Shown piece by piece: positions 12,781 through 24,920 of a DNA stretch of 44,974 nucleotides. A program made the translations under genes and the position numbers. The notes below the pieces were generated by a model, which worked only from the letters and a program-made list of their open reading frames with translations, ran no database searches and was not told the origin of the DNA. The stretch spans positions 1 to 44,974 of the forward strand of contig JFHB01000236.1 in assembly GCA_000729835.1 (NCBI GenBank), given 5' to 3'. Each line of letters begins with the position of its first letter. Positions within the stretch are counted from its first letter, which is position 1. The DNA comes from Atkinsonella hypoxylon (lineage: Eukaryota > Ascomycota > Sordariomycetes > Hypocreales > Clavicipitaceae).

Positions 12781-12914
12781 AGAAATGTAAGAAGTAACTA
12801 GTTCTATAAGTAACTTAGCTCCTTTAAAGGATATCTAAGTTAGAATTAACTAACAAAATACAGTACTAATAACAGAACTAAATAATATAACTAATTCCAG
12901 CAATTCTAGGGTAG

Positions 12915-15900
12915 TTATAGTTGAATATAACTAGTTATTGTTGATTGTTTTTGTTGTTTTCGATTTTTAACTGTTTTTTGTTGCTTTTCGATTTTTCGAG
13001 TGTTTTTGTTGCTTTTATAAGCTAACTAGAAAGCTCTAGTAACTTAATGAATTATTAATGCTTTTAAATAGCAAGAGGCTTAGTTAGGCTATCTACTAGC
13101 ATCTAATTTATATTAATATAACTAACCTTAGCTATACCTTTACGAATCTTTTCCTTAATGTAGTTAAACTTTAAAAGGGTGTACTTAGTTCTACTATACA
13201 ACGTTAAGTTGTAAGCAGTAACTATAGCGCTTTAATTATTACACCTAATAGGAATAGAAGGAGTTAAAGGCAGCTTTATCTCCTTAAAAAGGCTGTAGAG
13301 CTACTCTAATTCCCTAATAGCTTTAGATAATACATTAGATTCTGCTTCTAAAGTGGAAAGAGCAATAGTACTAGCTTTCTTCGATTTCCAGCTAATAGGT
13401 CCACTAGCTAGCTTATATAGATAAGTATAGGTTGATTTAGAAGAGACTTTATCACCAGCAAAATCGCTATTGCAATAACTAAGGAGGGTCTTTAAGACTT
13501 CTTTACAACTAATAGTAGTATTAGAAGACTTTTTAGAGGAAGACTCTACTAAAGAGTGTAGACTAGAACGCTTATAAACGATAGCAAAGCTTCTAGTACC
13601 ACCTAAGTACCGAAGGAGGTGCTTAGAGGCGTTTAGATGCTCTATATAGGGCTTAGCTAGGAATGTTAATAGCTACTAAACAGAAAAAGCAATATTAGCC
13701 CTAGTTAGCAACATTAGGTACATTATAGTGCCTATTATGCTCTAATAAAGCTTATGGTTGGATTTAGAGAGGAGTTTTGTAACTAGTTGCTTTAGAATCC
13801 CTAGCTGTATAGGGATAGAAGCCGGCTTAGCATCTAGCATTTTGAATCTTTCTAAGGCTTTAAGGATGTATTAAGATTAGTGGATTTTAATAGACCTTTT
13901 AGACCTATTATAGGTAATTTATACACCTAGAAAGAATTCTGCTGGTCCTCTATCTTCTATTGGATAAGCTTAATTTAGTAGCTTTTTAAGCTTATTAATA
14001 TATCGTAAATTAGGCCTAATTAGAAGACAGTTATCTACGTAAGTAGCAATATACGTAGATGTAGCTAGGTTATAAAAGACTGCTAGGTCTAATATAAGAG
14101 GTTTAAATCTATGCTTTTGAAGTAATTCTGTTAGAATTTACTGCTATTCTCTAGGACTTTACTTTAGACTATAGAGGGATTTTTCTAGCTTAATTACTTG
14201 CTCTTTAGAGGGCTTATAATTACAGCTTTTTAGTAGCTTAGCTACTAATAGCGTTGCTTCTGCAAATTCAATGAATCTATCTAGGATTTCTATATAAATA
14301 GCTTCCTTTAGCTTGCTATTTAGAAACGCTTCTATAAAGTCGATTTGCTTAACTTCCTAGTTATTAAAAGCTGCAAGAGCTAATAATATACGCTAGCTAG
14401 AAGGAATACTAGTTGCAGTAAAGGTCTCTAGATAGTCTTAACCTTCTATTTACATAAATCCCTTAGCAACAAGGTAGGCCTTATATTTAATAGGATTATT
14501 TTCTTTATCCTTTTTAAGCCTGTAAATAAGCCTATTCTTTAGAACTCTTTGGCCCTTAGGTACTTAGTCTTTCCCTATAAATTTAAAGGTTCTAGCAGCT
14601 AATAGCTGCTTAAATTCGCTATAGGTAGCTTCTATTTAATGCTGCTTAGCAGAGCTTTTTAGGGCTTGCTTCTACGTATTAAGAAGTTTATCCTTGCTAT
14701 TAGAAGTAATAGCTGCTTTAGTCCTAGCCTTAAAGTATAGATCCTTAATTAAGGAAAATATATCTCTATCTAAATCTATAGCATTAGTATTAGCTTTAGC
14801 TTCTATAGGTTCTATATTAGCCTAAGGGGCTTCTATAGATATAGAGGCTTTAGGGGCCTCTACAGCTTCTATAGAGTTGCTTAGTAGAAGAGCTTGATTT
14901 TCTACAGGTTCTAGTGGATAATTTAGTACATCTAGATAACTAGGATAAGGATATTTAGGAGTATAATTATCTACTAACTGCTGGTTATTAATTTCCCCCT
15001 CTAAAGGATTATCTACTATAGAACTAATAGGAACCTTAGGGATGCCCTATGAAATAGAACCTATTCCTTCTATAATTTTAACGAAGCTAGTCTTTATAAC
15101 AGCTTGTTTAAAGGGGATGTATATTAGATATACATTAGAACCTAGTGTAGCTAAAAGTCTACTAGGAATAGTTCTTTTAGCTAGCTTCTGCAACCTAGAT
15201 CTCTGTTCTAAAGGAATTAGAACTTTGCAATAGGAGCCTATAGCCCTTATTTTGGTAAAATTAGGCTTATAGGTCTTAGAAGGCTCTAAATCAGCTAGGT
15301 ATAGCTGTTTAGGACTTAGTAGTTTAGTACTATTTGCAGTAGTATTAACTAAATCTACTATAGCAGGAAGGATGTAAGACTATAGATATAGAGGTAATTG
15401 TAACTACTATAGGGTAGCACGCAAACGGTCTAGAAGTACCCTTATAGCTCTCTCTATTAGCCTATTCTATTTGTAAATATAGAGGCAAGAGGTGCTAAAG
15501 CAAATACCCTTAGAAGATAGCTAAGCTTACAACTTAGTATTAATTTCTGTACTACTATTAAAATAAAGGTGTTTAGGGTAGCAGTTATACTGGTTTTTTA
15601 ATTCCTTAAAGAAGCCTTTAATACAGCTATAGAGAGTAGAACTCTCTTTATTAGCTAGATTAAAAGACTACTTATACTGTGATTTTCTATTAATTAGAAA
15701 AAGAACTAGAGGCCTCTTATTGTGCAGTATAGGCTCTATTTTAACAGTATCTCTCTCTATAATATCTAAACATCTAGGGGGGTTAGGAATAGCATGCTTA
15801 CTAGGTCTTCTAATAGCTTTAGCTTAGTTGCAAGCTAGGCAGTTAAAATCCTTTTCCTTGATTTTTGTAAAATTAGGAATACCTTTAGTAATAGAAGCAG

Positions 15901-16726
15901 TCTTCTTTAGTAAAGGGAGTCCTATATGCCCTAATCTAACGTGCTAAGTAGCAGCTAATTCTAGGAGCTTCTTATAGGAAGAAGAAGCTATAGGGTTACT
16001 AGAATTATTATTAGAGCTAGCTTCCTGTTGCTCTCTATCTTGCTAGATCTCTTAAGAACTACAGGCCTCGTTTAAGGGATCTAGACGGCCACTTCCTCTA
16101 ATATCTAGCAACTTAGGATTTAGACCTTCTAAATCTCTGTTATTAGAAGGAATCTAACTAGGAGCCCGTTTAGGAACTAGGGCTAATAGCTCTATAGCAT
16201 TGTTATTGGTATTATCTTCTTCTTCAAAATTAGATAATTCCTCGATTCAGCTATATTCCTCTAGATTAAAACTAGGCTGTTAAGGGATTTAAACCTCTAT
16301 AGGATAACTAGCATTATAACCGCCATTATAACTATTGCTAGTAAATCCCATATAAGAGAGATTTGCGTGGTTTTTACACACTCTAGGGGTCTCTTGCCCC
16401 TTAAGCTGTAGAAAGAAACCATGCTTTTTGGGATTTAGAAGCCTACAGCAGCTTCTATTAGCTAAAAATAGCTGATTTCTAAGGAGAGTGCCCCCTATTA
16501 AATTCCTAAAAAATGCCTTATTGTTAACTATATAACAGGTAGAACCTGTATCGTATAGTAAGGAGTTTTTAATTATTCCATTGGAATAGTTAAAAGAAGG
16601 GGTATTATTACTAGTAGTACTAGTATCACTAGTAGTGGATTCCGTATCTGAATCGTAAGAATTATCACTACTAGAACTGCTAGATTCACTATCGGAATCT
16701 ATAGTATCCTGGTTGCTAGTGGATAG
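12915..16726 (-). pseudogene. A2 gag-pol remnant, pol part (gag C-terminus to RNase H)
   Basis: The distal part of A2 gag-pol, read from 16726 down to 12915; the proximal part is at 36457-37833. The protease motif at 16535-16555 still reads Y-D-T-G-S-T-C, the only one of the three copies in which the catalytic Asp survives. The 214-bp deletion lies just downstream of it (junction at 16503/16504), removing the sequence equivalent to A1 4376-4589 and shifting the frame. Integrase, RT (YVDN near 14030) and RNase H follow with RIP stops. The G1 insertion falls in the Ser/Asn/Asp-rich end of gag. An open stretch at 15042-15233 on the plus strand is antisense and not coding. Confidence 0.85.
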
Positions 16727-17210
16727 TGTGTCGCGGCGGGGTTACCCCCTTGCGCTCTTATATTAGCTTTGCAAGGGATGCTACATACAGGTTTTCTCTA
16801 TAAGAGTGCGCATCGCCTAGACGTCTAGATAGTTTAAGCAAGCAAGTGCGCAAGCAGCTTCTGCTGATTCTTTTTAGGCTTTTACTCTTTTAATTAATTA
16901 ATATCTTTTAGCCCGCTTTAATTTACAACACTTAACGCTTAAGAGATATTACTTTACTACTAGTAACACTTTCCCTAACTCTTTAGTATATTTAGCTCCT
17001 TTTATGTATATATATCTTCTAAGCTGCAATTAATATTTTATTTCTGCCTTTTTAAACTATTTAATCTTCTTACCTATTATTATTTAATAGTATACACTAA
17101 TAAATATCTTGCTCTCTTTGCTAATTCTTTTTAATCTTAATATACACTATATTATTACCTGCTTTAGTATAGGCTATATAGTTATTTAGGGGTTTAGTTT
17201 TAAGTTAATA
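16727..17210 (+). repeat. G1 5' LTR
   Basis: 484 bp, exactly the length of its partner. It begins TGTGTCGCGGCGGGG and its inner end has decayed to TTAATA (partner TCGACA). In the first 40 bp it keeps C/G at all eight positions that differ from the 3' LTR. In the last 40 bp it has T/A at all eleven positions that differ. No clear tRNA primer match could be recognised just inside (17211 on). Confidence 0.93.
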
Positions 17211-17874
17211 AAAATAGAGGCTTTACTAGGGACTTATTCTAATTAAAGCGCGTTATATAATTAGAAGGTTTTTTATAGAGATCCTAAAAGAAAGAAGAAA
17301 AAGCTGTTAAGCATTAGAGATAGAAGAGCACTTTAGCTTAAATATTACTAATATAAGAAAAAAGGAAATTATAGGGATAAAAGCTTTATATTATAAGGGA
17401 TTATTTAATTAAGAAAGAAAGAAAATTTCTGCAGCTTTTTTAAGCTAAGAAGAGCTAAGCCTAGTTAAAGATAATTACTATATTGTAAATACTAGCTAGC
17501 CTATTTAACCTCTATTTCGCCCTTAGCTAAGATAGCCTTAATATAGTAAAAAGGAAGTTTTTAGGTTCTTTAAACGTTATAATTATTTAATTATAGAGAA
17601 AAATTTCTCTTTTATCCTTATCTTAGCAGTTATCTTTATATTTACTATTATTAATAATTAAGTTCTTAGCCTTTATATCTTAGTATTAAAAGCTTATATA
17701 ACTATAGAAGTAGAAGGTAAGAGTATTAAAAGTATAGCTAATATAGAGAATTATATATATTATACTTTTCCTATTAAGTAAGATTAATTATTCTTTTTAT
17801 ACCTATTTTCTATATTAAGCTATTTTACTAGTTATTTATATAAGTTTAGTATTCTATATTCCTTAAAGAAAAGT
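17211..17874 (+). other. G1 leader, no assigned gene
   Basis: AT-rich sequence between the 5' LTR and the tentative gag start. The gag frame can be followed upstream to about 17341 between RIP stops, so the true start may lie earlier. No promoter or RNA gene was recognised. Confidence 0.4.
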
Positions 17875-20800
17875 ATAAGCTCTATATCTAAAGTAGCTAA
17901 TACTAGCTTTAGCTAATCTAGTAAATCTTCTAAAAAAGTTATTTTAAAACCTAAGATTATAATAGAATTAAATGCTTAAGATAAAAAGGCTAGTACTAGT
18001 AGTACTATAGCTATACCTTATAAGGCTCTTACTAAAGCTATAAGTAAAGCTATTAGAAAGCAGTAAGCTTAAGCTACCTTTAATAAGAAGTTTAATATAT
18101 ACTAATTTAAAGAAGAAAATATCTTTAATTACTTAATTAGCTTTAAGCTAAAAATAGAGACCTTATTTATTCTAAAGAAAAACTAGTAGAAGATATTTAT
18201 TTATTATATTAATCTATTAATCTATAAGTATATAAAGGTTATTTATACCTTATATAATTAAAAAGAAGCTAAGGAGTAGCTTTTACTTTAGTATAAAGCT
18301 ACTTCTTAAGATTAAAAGAAGTAAGCTAATAAAAAGCTTAAAGACTTAAAGAGAAACTATTTAAGAACTATAAAAGATACTCTTTATTAGCTTTAAGAGC
18401 ATTAAGCTGCTATAATTAGCGCTAAGCTCTATATATAGTGTAGTATAACCTCTTAGTTTAATTACATTTATAAAGCCTTACTAAATACTATACTTACTAG
18501 CTTTATAGATTAAATAAAAGTTACTAGAGCTAAGTTTATTATAATACTCTATAGAGAGTTATTAAAGCAGCTTAGCTAGTATATATAAGCTAAAATAGAG
18601 CTAAAAAACTGCAATTCTAAACTCTATAATAATAAAAAAAACTACCTTTATATACCTTTAGGCAGAAAAAGTCTTAAGTATTATAGTATAAGTAATTTTA
18701 GTTATAAAGCTAAGGAAATTATATAGTTTATTTTAGAAGTAAAAGATTAAATAAATAATTTAACCTAGAAGTTTAAAGATATAAAGATTATACTTATAAA
18801 GTAAGTAGTTTTAAAGATAGATATTATAAAGCTTTTTAAAGAGAAATTTAGGAAAAAGAAGAAGAAAAGGTAGAATATATATATTAACGCTATTAATATA
18901 TATAATAATGCCTAGAGCTTTAGAACCTATATAACTAGAAGCTATATAAGGCAGTATTACTGCTATTACTGTAGTAAGGAAGGTTATTATATAAATTAAT
19001 GCTAGTTTTACTAGTATAACAATAAGATTAGCTTTATAAAGTATAATTAAAGAGTAAGTATCTTAATAGTAGAATTAAATAATTTAGTGCTACTTATTCT
19101 TATATAAAGCTTCTTTAGTATAGAAAGTTATCTTTATAGGCTTATAGTGTTCTAGGTTAATTGTTTTAACTACTATATTATAAAATAGTATTATTCTTAA
19201 GTTAAGGAATTTAGTAGAAAAACATTAAACTATTAAAAGCCTAGTAAAAAAGAGAGAGAGATATTAGATTAAATCTTTAATAAAATTAATATTTCTAATT
19301 ATTACTTAATATATATTCTACTAAAAGCTATTCTTAAGAGGGACTTTACTAATAGTACTATAGTAACTTTAATATTTAAGATAAAGGAATATAGACTTAA
19401 AAGGACTCTCTATATACTAATTAAGAAGAGAATTATAGCCTAGCCCTTTAGAGTTTATACTATAGAGATATAATACTTTATTAAGTAAGAAAGAGCTTTA
19501 GAAGACTAAGCTAAAAGGAAAGAAAAGAAAGCTAAGGAAGATAGCTCTATAGATATAAAAGTATAGCTTCTTATATAATTATTTAAAGATATTTTTTAGA
19601 AGAAGATTAGAGTTAGCTTATAAGATCTATACTAACTAATGCTTACACTTACAGAAGCAATAGAGAATAAATGCTTAATATAAGTAAATAGTGTTAATAA
19701 AGTTTATTATATTAATAGAATAAATACTAAAGTTATACCTCTATATTCTATCTTAAGGAAGAGGTAAAGAGTTAAGGAGCAGGAAGATTAATTAATTAAT
19801 ATTATTAAAATAATATTTACTATAGTTAAAGAGGCAGTAGAAAACAATAAGGAAGATATTACTAATAAATATATAAGATAACTGCTTAATAGTATCTAAA
19901 AGGATTTATAGAATATTATATAAAAATATATAGGAAATTATATTAAAGAGAAAAAGTTTATTGTAAACCTATAGGTAAATGCGCTTTATATTAGAGAATT
20001 AAATAGTATTCTAAAGCTAAAAGCAATTATAAGCTATTTATAAAACTTACTTTACCTTTAAGTATAACTTAAAAGCCTAAACTCTTTACTTATTAATAGT
20101 CTTATAGATTATAGTTTATAAAGGAATATTATTATTAAGGATCTTATTAAAGAGCTTAATTTAAAAATAACTCTAATAAAGCAAAAGACTACTACTATAT
20201 CTTTTATATTATATAAGCTTATAATATTAAAAGAGGTAATAATAAAGCTATACCTTAGAAACATTTAAACGTTAATTTACTTTTATATTACACTAAAGTC
20301 TTTATATATATAATTAATCCTTAGAATACCTTTTATATATATAGCTAAAGTTACCTTTAAGTATAGTAATAAAGGAGGTAAGCTTCTCTTAAAGTACTAT
20401 TTTAGTAATATTATATTAGTCTTAAGGGTTATTAGAAGTATTAAATAGAAGACTATAATAAATAAAGCAATAGCTATTAGCGTTAATTTAATCTTAATTA
20501 ATAAGTTATCTAAGGATTTAGTCTATAATTAAATAGTTAAAGAGGGTCTTAAAGCTAAGTTAAACAACAATAAGGAGCTAGTGCCTATAATAGAGAATAA
20601 AGGTGTAGCTATTACTAACCTTATAATAAAGGGAATAGCTAGCTAGTATAGAAGCTAACTTAAAGAGGCTATAAAGAAGATTTAGCCCTTAAAGTAATTA
20701 TAACTAATTAATCTAAAGGTAAATATATTATATAAGCAGAAAGCTAATAAAATTCTACTAAGAGATAATATTCCTTTAGATAGGTTTACACTTAATAAAG

Positions 20801-23308
20801 ACCTTAAGTAGAAATAGAAGAAGTAGGAAGAGGTAAAAGTACACTTAAATAAATTAAGAAAATACACTAAATATATTATAGAAAGATTTAGTAAAAAACC
20901 CTAAGGATTCTAAATAATAAAAGAGCGCTTAGATTAAATAGTTAAATAAGTATAAAAACATTTAATAGTAGAAGAAGTTAATATTTTTAAGGAAATTCTT
21001 TATAACTAAAAGGCAGCACTAATGTAGAACTTATTAGAGTGTAGAAAGATTAATCCCCTAGTTATACTGCCTTAAGTTATCTATACTGTTGCTTATAGAG
21101 CTTAGAAAGTAAAGTTAATACTAATACCTATTAGCCTATAAGGGAGACTAGTTAATTTATTAAAAAAGAAGCTTTAGTATAGGTTATTAGAAAAGAGTTA
21201 TAGATCTTATAGAAACCCTTACTTTTTAGTAATAAAGAAGGATAAAGGGATATAGCTAGTGCTGTTTATAATAGCTTATAATAAGATTATAATATAGAAT
21301 GCCTATATCCTAAAAGAAGTAGAGGCTTTTAGCAAAGAATTTAGGATATATAAGATACTTTTAGTTATTAATTTGCTGTTAAGCTATAACTAGGTGCTAC
21401 TTACAGAGGAAAGTAGGGACTTAATAATAATTTTAACAGTAATAAAGCTTCTATAACTTTATATACTTCCTTAAGGAGTAACTAACTCTATTGCTTAATT
21501 TATTTAAATAGTAAAGAGAATTCTTTTTAACTTAATTCCTTATACTTATAAGCCTTTCTTAAATAATATTATAGTAAAAGGCCTTACTACTATATATAAT
21601 AGAGAGAAAGTGTTGCTTAATATATAAAGATATATTATAGAATATTTAATTAATATTAATAAAGTCCTTATTAATATTAAGCTAGCTAATTACACTATAT
21701 TTACTATAAAATTAAAGCTATACTAAAAGACTATAGAGATTATTAGATTTATATATAGTATTAATAGAAGAAAACCTTTAGAAGTAAAAGTAATAAAGAT
21801 TCTAAAGTAAATAGAGTATAAGAATGTTTTTAAGGTTAAATTCTTTCTTAAGCTTATAGGCTGTTATTACATTTAGGTATAGTATTACTTTATAAAAGCT
21901 AAGCCTTTTATAATCTTACTTAAGAAGGGTGCTAAGTAAACTTAAGGACTAAACTAGAAGAACGCTATAGAGGTCCTTAAGTATATAATAATAACTATAC
22001 TAGTTCTTATAACAATTAATCTTAGCCTAAGCGCTAAAGAAATTATATTAATAGTTAATATAAGCTTAAAAGAATAGAGAGCAGTTTTAATGTAAATTAT
22101 TAATAGGCAATAACACTTTATATAATATAAAAGTAGATATTAGAGCAATTTAGAAATTAAGTATAATAAAATAAAGTAGAAATATAGAGCTATTATTTAT
22201 ATATTAAGAAGGCTATAAATTTATCTCTATAGAGTTCCCTTTACTCTAAAGACTAATTCTTAAGTGCTTATATATTAGCTTAATAGCGCTATTAATAACG
22301 TTCTAGGCACGCTTATTACACAATAGATTAGCTATATTATACTATTTAATTTTACAGCTAGGTATATTCTAGGAGAAAAGAATAAGATAGCTAATGCTTT
22401 ATTATATAAAGAAAGTAGGCCTTCTAATACATTAGATTAAGCAGCTAAAGGGAATATTAAAGATTTTATTAACTTATAGCTTAACGTTAATAAGATCTAG
22501 CTATACAATAGAGTATACTACACTTCTAGGACTTAATAAATTATAGATTTCCTTTTAACGTTATAAAGACTATTTAATCTAGATAAGAGTAAGTATAAGT
22601 AACTTTATATAAGTGCTAAGCAATACTTCTTAGATAAAGGCCTATTGTAGAAAAGACTAACTAGTACTATAAAGGGTTCTACTTTAGTTGTTAAAGACCT
22701 AATATAATAGAAGAAGATTATTAAGGCTTTATATAAGTAAATAGGTTATAAAGGTATAGAAGTTATATTTTAAGCAGCTAGAATTAAGTACTTTTAGAAA
22801 GAGCTCTAAAATATAGTTTAAGCAATAATTTCTTATTATAAAGTGTGCTAAAAGTTTACTCCTTAGAGGCCTAAAGAATTATTAATACTAGTAGCTCTAG
22901 GCAACCTAATAAGTAAGATATATATTAACACCTAATATATACTACTTAATTATAGTTTTAAGTACCTTCTAGAAGTAAGATATAACCTTACTAGATAGGT
23001 AGAAGCGCGCTCTATATAGTATACTAATGTTGCAGCTATTTAGAAGTTCTTAACAAAACTAATTATACAATTTAAAGTCTTCTAATTTCTAGTTTTTAAT
23101 AGAGAGCTAGAAATATATAGGAATCCTAAAAAAGCAGTTAAAGCTATTAGGATTAAAGGGATTAAGACATTAGTGTACAATTTAAAAGCTAATTTGCCTG
23201 TTAAAGCTAGTTATTAGACGCTTATATCTGCCCTTTTAAAGATAGGAGGTTCTAACGGAAAGTAGTTTAAATTGCTAAATAAGGCACTATTAGCAGACTA
23301 TACAGCTA
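17875..23308 (+). pseudogene. G1 gag-pol remnant, part 1 (gag, protease, RT, RNase H, integrase N-terminal part)
   Basis: One reading frame can be followed through RIP stops from a probable decayed start (ATA at 17875) to the B insertion. Gag ends with a zinc knuckle at 18961-19002, C-YY-C-SKEG-Y-x4-C, whose His has become Tyr. A protease-like segment lies at about 20060-20350. The RT opens with a NPYFLVIKKDKG-like block (about 21214). Its catalytic FLDD-type box reads FLNN at 21556-21567, both aspartates lost by G-to-A. An RNase H block with DASLEGW-like wording (now NISLKE-stop) is at about 22054. The integrase core runs from about 22980. RT before integrase is the gypsy order. The frame resumes at 31174 without a shift once B and its duplication are removed. 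The N-terminal boundary is uncertain. Confidence 0.85.
23304..23308. repeat. Target-site duplication of B, left copy
   Basis: AGCTA here matches AGCTA at 31169-31173, flanking the two outer LTR ends of B exactly. Joining the flanks restores one continuous gypsy integrase frame. Confidence 0.95.
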
Positions 23309-24008
23309 TGTTAAAAATAAGCTACCCTGTATAGCCTATTTTTATGCCTACTAGTTGCTCTATCACGTGACCCTCATTAGGTCTTGTTACGTTGATTTTT
23401 AGTAGAGATATTGCTGTTACTAGATGTAAAACATCTGGAATCGACTAAGGCAAAGTTGCCTAACCTATAGTCAACTTTAACTGCGATTTTCTCTATAACT
23501 AGCAATAGTAGAAATTCAAGAAGTATACTATTTAAAAGCTAAGAATTAGGGCTATCTAATAGTATAATTGTTAGATAGAGTTGCTTATAAGGGTTACTTA
23601 TTATTAGTAGAATATATTAAATTGTGTACATAGGCGTCTCGTTTGTATAGCTGTAAGTTGATTTTTTTGTTTTTATATAGTAAATCTTTTTGCGGAAATT
23701 ATAAAGTAGCCTACAAGCCCTTTTTAGCAACTACAGCCTGCTAATATAGTTAGAGGGTCTATAAGGGACTAGAAAGATTTAAGATTCTACCCTTACTAAC
23801 TTATTCGTTATAGCGCTCTTAATATAAGATACTACTATTATTATAGTTATCTACTGCCTCTACGTAATCTATACTATACACTACAGCTTAATTTAGGCCG
23901 CTGCTGCTTCCACTACGTAATAATTGCTAGGAGCAATTACAGGTGCTAAATCTAAGAGACCACTACCCTCTTAGATATCTAGTCCTGTAATCCCTATTAT
24001 TTTCAATA
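23309..24008 (+). repeat. B 5' LTR
   Basis: 700 bp, starting TGTTAAAAATAAGC; its end has decayed to TTTCAATA where the partner has TTTCAACA. Its left, outer side keeps TATCACGTGACCCTC where the 3' LTR has TATTACGTAACCCTT. Confidence 0.96.
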
Positions 24009-24020
24009 GGTTATAAGCCC
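24009..24020 (+). other. Primer-binding site of B (initiator Met tRNA type)
   Basis: GGTTATAAGCCC directly after the LTR; A2 shows the unmutated GGTTATGAGCCC. It pairs with the anticodon stem-loop of initiator tRNA-Met rather than with a tRNA 3' end, implying a half-tRNA primer. The pairing is established for Drosophila copia; here it is inferred from complementarity. Confidence 0.75.
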
Positions 24021-24920
24021 GGAAGACCTATCTGCAAGCTGTTAGCCTGCTGAAAATCTACTATTGTGTACTGTATTACCCACTAGAAGCTATATTAAGA
24101 CCTGCGCTAGCAGCTATTGCTGCTAAAAATTAGTAGCTTGCTGGAAGCTATTAATACCTGCTGCATACACATCGCTAGCCACTATACTGGTGTTTTCATT
24201 CTGCCTACTCTGTGCCTCCTGCACTCTATACACCCTGTATATACACACTTTTAAAGCTATTCTTAATAGCTAGGTTCTATCGTTGTGCAACATTAAAATA
24301 TATATATCTGCACACATTACATTCGCACTATGAATCGTTTTATTAGGCACTGCCTAATTAATTATTTCTATTAAGAAATAAGCTTAGCGCTGCACTGCAT
24401 CGCTTGTTGTTGTTATATTGTGCACCCTGTACACCTCTGTTAGTGGCTATACTACAATTTGTAGTGCACGCTTAATAGCTCTTATTGCGGATATTCCTGT
24501 GTTTTCGGTTGTAGAATTAATTTATGTAGTAATCCCACTAGTTAGGATTTTAAAGTAGGAATTAGCTGGATATCCCTAAATTAGCTGTGCCTAGGTCTCC
24601 ACTAATTTATTAGAACCTAATTAGAGAAGAATCTCCTGAATTTTTTAGCTAAAAATAGCTAGGACCTATGTTTTGTGCCCCTTGCAACCGCTTGTTAATC
24701 TAGTCTGCTATACAAATTGTATACGTATACAGATCGCAATATAACGCAGCCTTTAGAGCCTGTTATACCTATTACAAAAGAAATTGGAGAAAAATCTCAG
24801 TATAATTTCTGAAGATATAGGGCACTTCTAGGCCTATAATAGAGCAATCTATTAATATCTAGTAGAGGTTATTACTGTTATTTACTACCTTTTCCACTGT
24901 AATTTAGGCTATAATTAGCT
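24021..24920 (+). other. B leader with three hairpins
   Basis: Non-coding leader. Within about 125 bp it holds AGCTATT-CTT-AATAGCT (about 24256-24272), ATTAGGCA-C-TGCCTAAT (24342-24358) and TTATTTCT-ATTA-AGAAATAA (24362-24381). The same set occurs in A1 and A2. Such a position suits RNA packaging or dimerisation signals, but that is inference. Confidence 0.6.
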
